A DNA stretch of 9,452 nucleotides. It comes from Anaerolineae bacterium (GTDB taxonomy: Bacteria > Chloroflexota > Anaerolineae > Aggregatilineales > Aggregatilineaceae). The notes beneath the pieces were generated by a model, which worked only from the letters and a program-made list of their open reading frames with translations, did not search any database and was not told the origin of the DNA. The stretch is from contig JADLHR010000370.1 in the NCBI GenBank assembly GCA_020848665.1, forward strand, positions 1 through 9,452, in the 5' to 3' direction. Position numbers and translations under genes: made by a program. Shown in pieces: positions 6,592 to 9,452 of this stretch. How positions within the stretch are numbered: the first letter of the stretch is position 1; each line of letters begins with the position of its first letter.

Positions 6592-7875
6592 TCAGCCGCC
6601 GACGGGCGTATTCCGTTCCGCGATCAGCGACACCTCGCCGATGAAAACATCTACTTTGTGCCCGGACGCGGTGAAGCGCAGCTCCTCGATCACCGCCGGG
6701 CGGCGATCCTGCGGCAGGTCGATCAGCAGATTGGGCGACTCGTAGACGTACCAGGCCTGCTTGTTGATTTGCTCGTGTGGCTCCAGACAGGTGTCGCAGG
6801 TCGCGCGGCCCACGTTCGGCGTAATCTCGGCATAGAAGCCGTGCACCCACAGAAAGTCGTTGCCGTCGCGGTCTTCATAGGCCATGCGGAGCATGACAGC
6901 GCACTCGCTGCCCTGCTCGCCGCAGGCGCTGATCTCCTGATAGTCAACGCGCAGCATGACACGCAGCCGCACGCTGTCGTATGAGATGATGTTCAGCCCG
7001 TTGCCGCCAAAGCTCTGCTGGCAGCCCGTTTCGCCTGGCCCTGCGTCCGGCTGGAGCCGGTAAAGGTGATAGGCGCGCCGCCCATCCACCGTCTCAATCG
7101 GAAACTGCCCTGGCGGGCCGTTAGGATCGTCGGGTGAGGGGAAGAACGCGCAGCCCCACTGCTTGGGCCAGTCTTCCGACTCGCCGAACAGGCTGTTCGG
7201 GAGCAGGTCGATCGGGCCTTCGCCGACCCGGATTTCCCCTGAGCCGGCCGGGATAGTTGCCTTGTTCCCGGCGGCGACATGCTGCGTCTGGTTAGCAGGC
7301 GAGATCAGCGTCGCGCTGCCCGTTCGCGCATTGAGCGAAAGCGCGCCCGGTGTGCTCTCGACCAGGTAACTGCCGCCCTCGCTGATGCGCGCCAGCCCGA
7401 AGGGGCTATCGACCTCGATCTGGATCGGACGCTCGATCGAGGAGTTGACCCAGACTTCGAGCCGCCCATTCAGCCCGCCGAGCCGGATCGTGTAGGCGTT
7501 ATCGCTGAGGCTGAAGCGCGGGCGGTTGGCCGATACCAGGCTGATCTGCGTGTTGCTGCGCAGAAAGGCGATGGCAATCGTTTCACCGGAATAGGGGTCG
7601 GCGAACGACAGATAGCCTTGCGTCTCATTGTCGGTCGTCATGCGGCTTCCCCGTGCGACTGAGCTGGGAGCGCGAATCGCCTGCTCGGTGTTCGGGTCAT
7701 CGGGCGGCGCCAGCCCGACTGTGCCACGACCCACGTGCAGGCGAACGCTCAGCTCTGTCGGTGAGTCGAAGACGAACCACCGGGCAGCAACGACTGTGCT
7801 AACACACAACAGGCAGAAGATCAGCAGCCCGCCGAGGATTGTCATCCAAGCCAGGCGTTGGGGGTGTGCGCGCAT
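6592..7875 (-). CDS. Membrane-anchored FecR-like protein with a C-terminal beta-sandwich-like domain
   Basis: 427-aa protein with one N-terminal membrane segment (about 11-31) and a long extracytoplasmic part. Residues 42-217 resemble FecR-type domains: a short glycine-containing strand, IRAPSSVARGSRMTT, SFADPYSGETIAIAFLRSNTQISL, NGRLEVWV, SPFG-A-I-EGGSYLVE, then TGSATLISP...VAAGNKATIPAG. The typical FecR order of strands is visible but identity is moderate. Residues 225-421 form a second region with six cysteines (242, 285, 318, 325, 360, 363) and a final strand-rich stretch (IEELRFTASGHKVDVFIGEVSLIAE) like carbohydrate-binding jelly rolls. No sigma factor or TonB receptor is adjacent, so a classical FecR signalling role is unlikely; a cell-surface binding or scaffold role is inferred. 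GAGG is only 4 nt before the ATG. It follows acylphosphatase after 69 nt. Confidence 0.8.
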   Translation of the reverse strand: MRAHPQRLAWMTILGGLLIFCLLCVSTVVAARWFVFDSPTELSVRLHVGRGTVGLAPPDDPNTEQAIRAPSSVARGSRMTTDNETQGYLSFADPYSGETIAIAFLRSNTQISLVSANRPRFSLSDNAYTIRLGGLNGRLEVWVNSSIERPIQIEVDSPFGLARISEGGSYLVESTPGALSLNARTGSATLISPANQTQHVAAGNKATIPAGSGEIRVGEGPIDLLPNSLFGESEDWPKQWGCAFFPSPDDPNGPPGQFPIETVDGRRAYHLYRLQPDAGPGETGCQQSFGGNGLNIISYDSVRLRVMLRVDYQEISACGEQGSECAVMLRMAYEDRDGNDFLWVHGFYAEITPNVGRATCDTCLEPHEQINKQAWYVYESPNLLIDLPQDRRPAVIEELRFTASGHKVDVFIGEVSLIAERNTPVGG

Positions 7876-7905
7876 TACGCCTCGTTCGCTGCGGACAGGT
7901 CACCA

Positions 7906-7948
7906 GTGAAGACTAAGTGAAGACTGGTAAAGACCGAGTGAAGACTAA
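7906..7948. repeat. Four-copy 10-11 bp tandem repeat at the acyP/FecR-like junction
   Basis: On the plus strand GTGAAGACTAA (7906-7916), GTGAAGACTG (7917-7926), GTAAAGACCGA (7927-7937) and GTGAAGACTAA (7938-7948) run head to tail. The first and last copies are identical. The last copy includes the acylphosphatase stop codon (7945-7947, minus strand). An inverted repeat ACCAGT/ACTGGT (7902-7907 and 7923-7928) overlaps it. The array is about 30 nt upstream of the FecR-like start codon, so it could be a protein-binding site or simply slippage. Confidence 0.75.
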
Positions 7949-8253
7949 TAACGAACATTAAAACTGTGAAACTCGCCGGTCGCGGCGCTGTACCGAATAT
8001 CCACGCGCTCAACCCAGGCTGCCGCTGGGCCGATATGCAGAAAGCGCTCGAACGCTTCCAGCGCGGGCAGCGGACCCTCAGCAACGGTCTCGACGGTATC
8101 ATCTGGGCGGTTGCGCACCCAGCCGGTAAGCTGGCGCTGCGCGGCGGCGCGCTGCGTTGCGGCCCGAAAGTTGACGCCCTGCACCCGTCCATACACGACG
8201 GCGTGCAGCCGCCGGTTTTCCGTATCCCGTTGTTCGGACACAGGCTCGGACAT
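7945..8253 (-). CDS. acyP: Acylphosphatase
   Basis: Small cytosolic hydrolase that cleaves the carboxyl-phosphate bond of acyl phosphates. The 102 aa fit the family once an N-terminal extension of about 14 residues is allowed for. Residues 22-30 read GRVQGVNFR, the first family signature with catalytic R30. GWVRN at 44-48 is the second, with catalytic N48. The ending (FHSFNVRY) resembles the usual C-terminal strand. The frame is open far upstream, but the ATG at 8251-8253 is chosen because GAGGAG at 8261-8266 lies 7 nt before it and the promoter at 8284-8312 leaves a short leader. It heads a probable unit with the FecR-like gene; no functional link between them is obvious. Confidence 0.96.
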   Translation of the reverse strand: MSEPVSEQRDTENRRLHAVVYGRVQGVNFRAATQRAAAQRQLTGWVRNRPDDTVETVAEGPLPALEAFERFLHIGPAAAWVERVDIRYSAATGEFHSFNVRY

Positions 8254-8283
8254 GACAGGTCTCCTCGCTGGCGCCCCCCGGCC

Positions 8284-8312
8284 ATTATAGCAACCGGCCG
8301 GGTGGCTCACAA
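8284..8312 (-). promoter_or_regulatory. Sigma-70-type promoter with consensus extended -10 upstream of acyP
   Basis: On the minus strand TTGTGA (8307-8312), a 17-nt spacer, then a perfect TATAAT (8284-8289) preceded by TGC (8290-8292). It lies between the TPR stop codon (8330) and the acyP ribosome site, giving an expected leader of about 24 nt. A 7-bp inverted repeat (CCCGGCC 8277-8283, GGCCGGG 8296-8302) flanks the -10 box. Confidence 0.85.
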
Positions 8313-8329
8313 CGTGCCGTTGATGCGGG

Positions 8330-8926
8330 TCAGTTATTCTGAGGGGTGGGCGGTTGGCGCCGGATTTCGCGGACGCGGTCCCGCATGGTGCGTGCGTCAT
8401 TGTCGTTTGGGTTGGTTTCCAGCGCACGCGAAAAGGCCTCGTGAGCGTCATCCCACTCGCGCCGGTCAATGAAGATCAGACCCATGTGGTAATGCACGTT
8501 CGGATATGCCGGGTCGATTTCGATCACGCGGCGATACGCTGCCAGCGCGCGCGTCTGGCGCTCGCCGGTCGCGGTGATCAGCTTGCCGAGATAGGCGGCG
8601 GCCAGGTTCGACCACACCGCCGGGTTATCAGCCGCTAGCTCGGTCGCACGCTCCAGCACCGGGACAGCGTGCCGGTGGCGCTCCGCCAGGACATACGCGC
8701 CACCGAGGTTGGTCAGCACGTCCACGTCATCAGGGCGATATTCGAGGCACCGCTCCAGCAGCGGAATCGCTTCCTTGCCTTTGCCCTGGGTCAGCAGGTA
8801 GGTCGCCTGCGTCATCTGCCGCCGAAACTGTTCCTCCGACATCTCATGCAGGCGGCGCCGCAGCGCGTCGTGCTCGTCATTATTCGTATCCGACCCAGCC
8901 GGATACGTCGGGTTGCGATCAGTCAT
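8330..8926 (-). CDS. Tetratricopeptide-repeat (TPR) protein
   Basis: 198-aa soluble protein with no signal peptide or membrane segment. After a hydrophilic N-terminus it holds about four TPR units: 34-67 (YLLTQGKGKEAIPLLERCLEYRPDD), 68-101 (NLGGAYVLAERHRHAVPVLERATELAADN), 102-140 with a longer loop (NLAAAYLGK...ALAAYRRVIEIDPAY) and 143-176 (YHMGLIFIDRREWDDAHEAFSRALETNPND). These form a helical scaffold for protein contacts; no partner can be named. The ATG at 8924-8926 is chosen because GGAG (8933-8936) is 6 nt upstream. In-frame ATGs at 8936-8938 and 8942-8944 lack a well-placed ribosome site. A terminator precedes it and no convincing promoter was found in the gap, so how it is transcribed is unclear. 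Confidence 0.9.
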   Translation of the reverse strand: MTDRNPTYPAGSDTNNDEHDALRRRLHEMSEEQFRRQMTQATYLLTQGKGKEAIPLLERCLEYRPDDVDVLTNLGGAYVLAERHRHAVPVLERATELAADNPAVWSNLAAAYLGKLITATGERQTRALAAYRRVIEIDPAYPNVHYHMGLIFIDRREWDDAHEAFSRALETNPNDNDARTMRDRVREIRRQPPTPQNN

Positions 8927-8980
8927 AACCGACTCCATCTCCATCTTTGTTCGTCGTTTTACCAGAGAGCAGGCCGCCGG

Positions 8981-9012
8981 AACAAACCAGGCCGCGCACA
9001 ATCGCGGCCTGG
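8981..9012 (-). terminator. Intrinsic terminator after the HEAT-repeat gene
   Basis: CCAGGCCGCG at 8987-8996 and CGCGGCCTGG at 9003-9012 form a perfect 10-bp stem with a 6-nt loop. Reading the minus strand, the stem is followed by TTTGTT (8986 to 8981). It lies 31 nt past the HEAT gene stop codon. The T tract is short, so efficiency is uncertain. Confidence 0.75.
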
Positions 9013-9042
9013 GCCAGCGCCTCTATCGCGCTCGTCGCCGAG

Positions 9043-9452
9043 CTAGTTGTAGTAGCCCGCGAAGTCTTCGTCGAAGTCGAACTCGTCTTCGTCGTCTTCG
9101 TCTTCATCATCCAGCGCGTCCAGCTCGTCAAGGCCATCCAGTTCGCTGAAGTCGCCCGGATCGCGCCCGTCCAGCCCGCCGAAATCGAGCAGCGGCAGCA
9201 TCGACTCACCGGCCAGGGCCGCAATCGACTGCGCATCCTGGATGGCCTCCAGCAGGATATCGTCGCCTTCCTGCTCGGCCTGGGCTGCGAGCTGGTCGAG
9301 AGCTTTGCGCGCAAGCTGTCCGCCGATCTCGCCCAGCGCCCAGATCGCGACCTCCTGAATCTCACGGTCGCCCTCGTAGGCCAGCTCAATCAGGCGTGGG
9401 AGGGCCTTGCGCAGCTCCAGCTCTCCGGCAGCGCGCGCCGCCTCGTAGCGCA
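9043..9452 (-). CDS. HEAT-repeat protein with acidic C-terminal tail (partial, 5' end outside window)
   Basis: The minus-strand frame that ends at the TAG at 9043-9045 is open to the window edge and gives 135 visible residues; the start is off the window. Visible residues 1-77 look like HEAT (PBS-lyase-type) repeats: RYEAARAAGE, then KALPRLIELAYEGDREIQEVAIWALGEIGG, then a longer A/Q/E-rich helical pair ending ILLEAIQDAQSIAAL. Residues 86-135 form a tail that becomes almost purely Asp/Glu with Phe (about 113-130) and ends AGYYN. HEAT arrays are protein-binding solenoids, and the acidic tail is probably disordered. Partner and role are unknown. A hairpin terminator follows, so the TPR gene is probably separate, although both are scaffold-type proteins. 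Confidence 0.85.
   Translation of the reverse strand, partial: RYEAARAAGELELRKALPRLIELAYEGDREIQEVAIWALGEIGGQLARKALDQLAAQAEQEGDDILLEAIQDAQSIAALAGESMLPLLDFGGLDGRDPGDFSELDGLDELDALDDEDEDDEDEFDFDEDFAGYYN

Noticed and set aside
8254..8469. 72-residue N-terminal extension of acylphosphatase
   Set aside because: It would overlap the end of the TPR gene and the promoter, while the ATG at 8253 has a strong ribosome site and gives a family-typical length.
8919..9389. Ser/Thr/Arg-rich minus-strand open frame near the window end
   Set aside because: It is an out-of-frame reading of the HEAT gene. The frame ending at 9043 gives clear HEAT repeats and an acidic tail, and this one would also read through the terminator.

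Overview
The window is GC-rich, gene-dense bacterial chromosome. It most resembles a member of the Chloroflexota, probably Anaerolineae-like. That placement is inferred from protein architecture: a secreted WD40 protein with Pro/Thr/Ser linkers and an N-terminal 'SLGCP' domain, a FecR-like surface protein, a small membrane-bound double-zinc-ribbon protein, and TPR and HEAT proteins side by side. No rRNA, tRNA, CRISPR array, integrase or transposase is visible.

Plus strand, 1-4142. A non-coding stretch of about 330 bases opens the window. It holds a nested inverted-repeat element (1-121) and a structured leader (191-241). It is followed by enolase (eno, 331-1623), pyruvate kinase (pyk, 1744-3219) and an AEC-family permease (3225-4142). 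Enolase makes phosphoenolpyruvate and pyruvate kinase consumes it to make ATP and pyruvate, so the two last steps of glycolysis are encoded together. The permease starts 5 nt after pyk and is probably co-transcribed; a carboxylate substrate is plausible but unproven. The eno-pyk spacer carries an 11-bp hairpin that could tune pyk expression.

Minus strand, 9452-4183, convergent with the first block. In transcription order it holds: the C-terminal end of a HEAT-repeat protein with a very acidic tail (9043-9452), whose true frame can be read directly from the sequence; a terminator hairpin; a TPR protein (8330-8926); acylphosphatase (7945-8253); a membrane-anchored FecR-like protein with a cysteine-containing C-terminal domain (6592-7875); a two-TM double-zinc-ribbon protein (5955-6500); and a secreted SLGCP/SH3/seven-blade WD40 protein (4183-5934). 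Two clear sigma-70-type promoters, each with an extended -10, divide this strand into acyP-FecR and zinc-ribbon-WD40 units.

The most unusual signals are small: both promoters have the -10 box in the 11-12 nt loop of a 7-bp GC inverted repeat; a four-copy tandem repeat lies across the end of the acylphosphatase gene; tandem duplications cover the stop codons of eno and the AEC gene; and the C-terminal domain of the FecR-like protein was not recognised. No complete new defence, mobile or biosynthetic system is evident.
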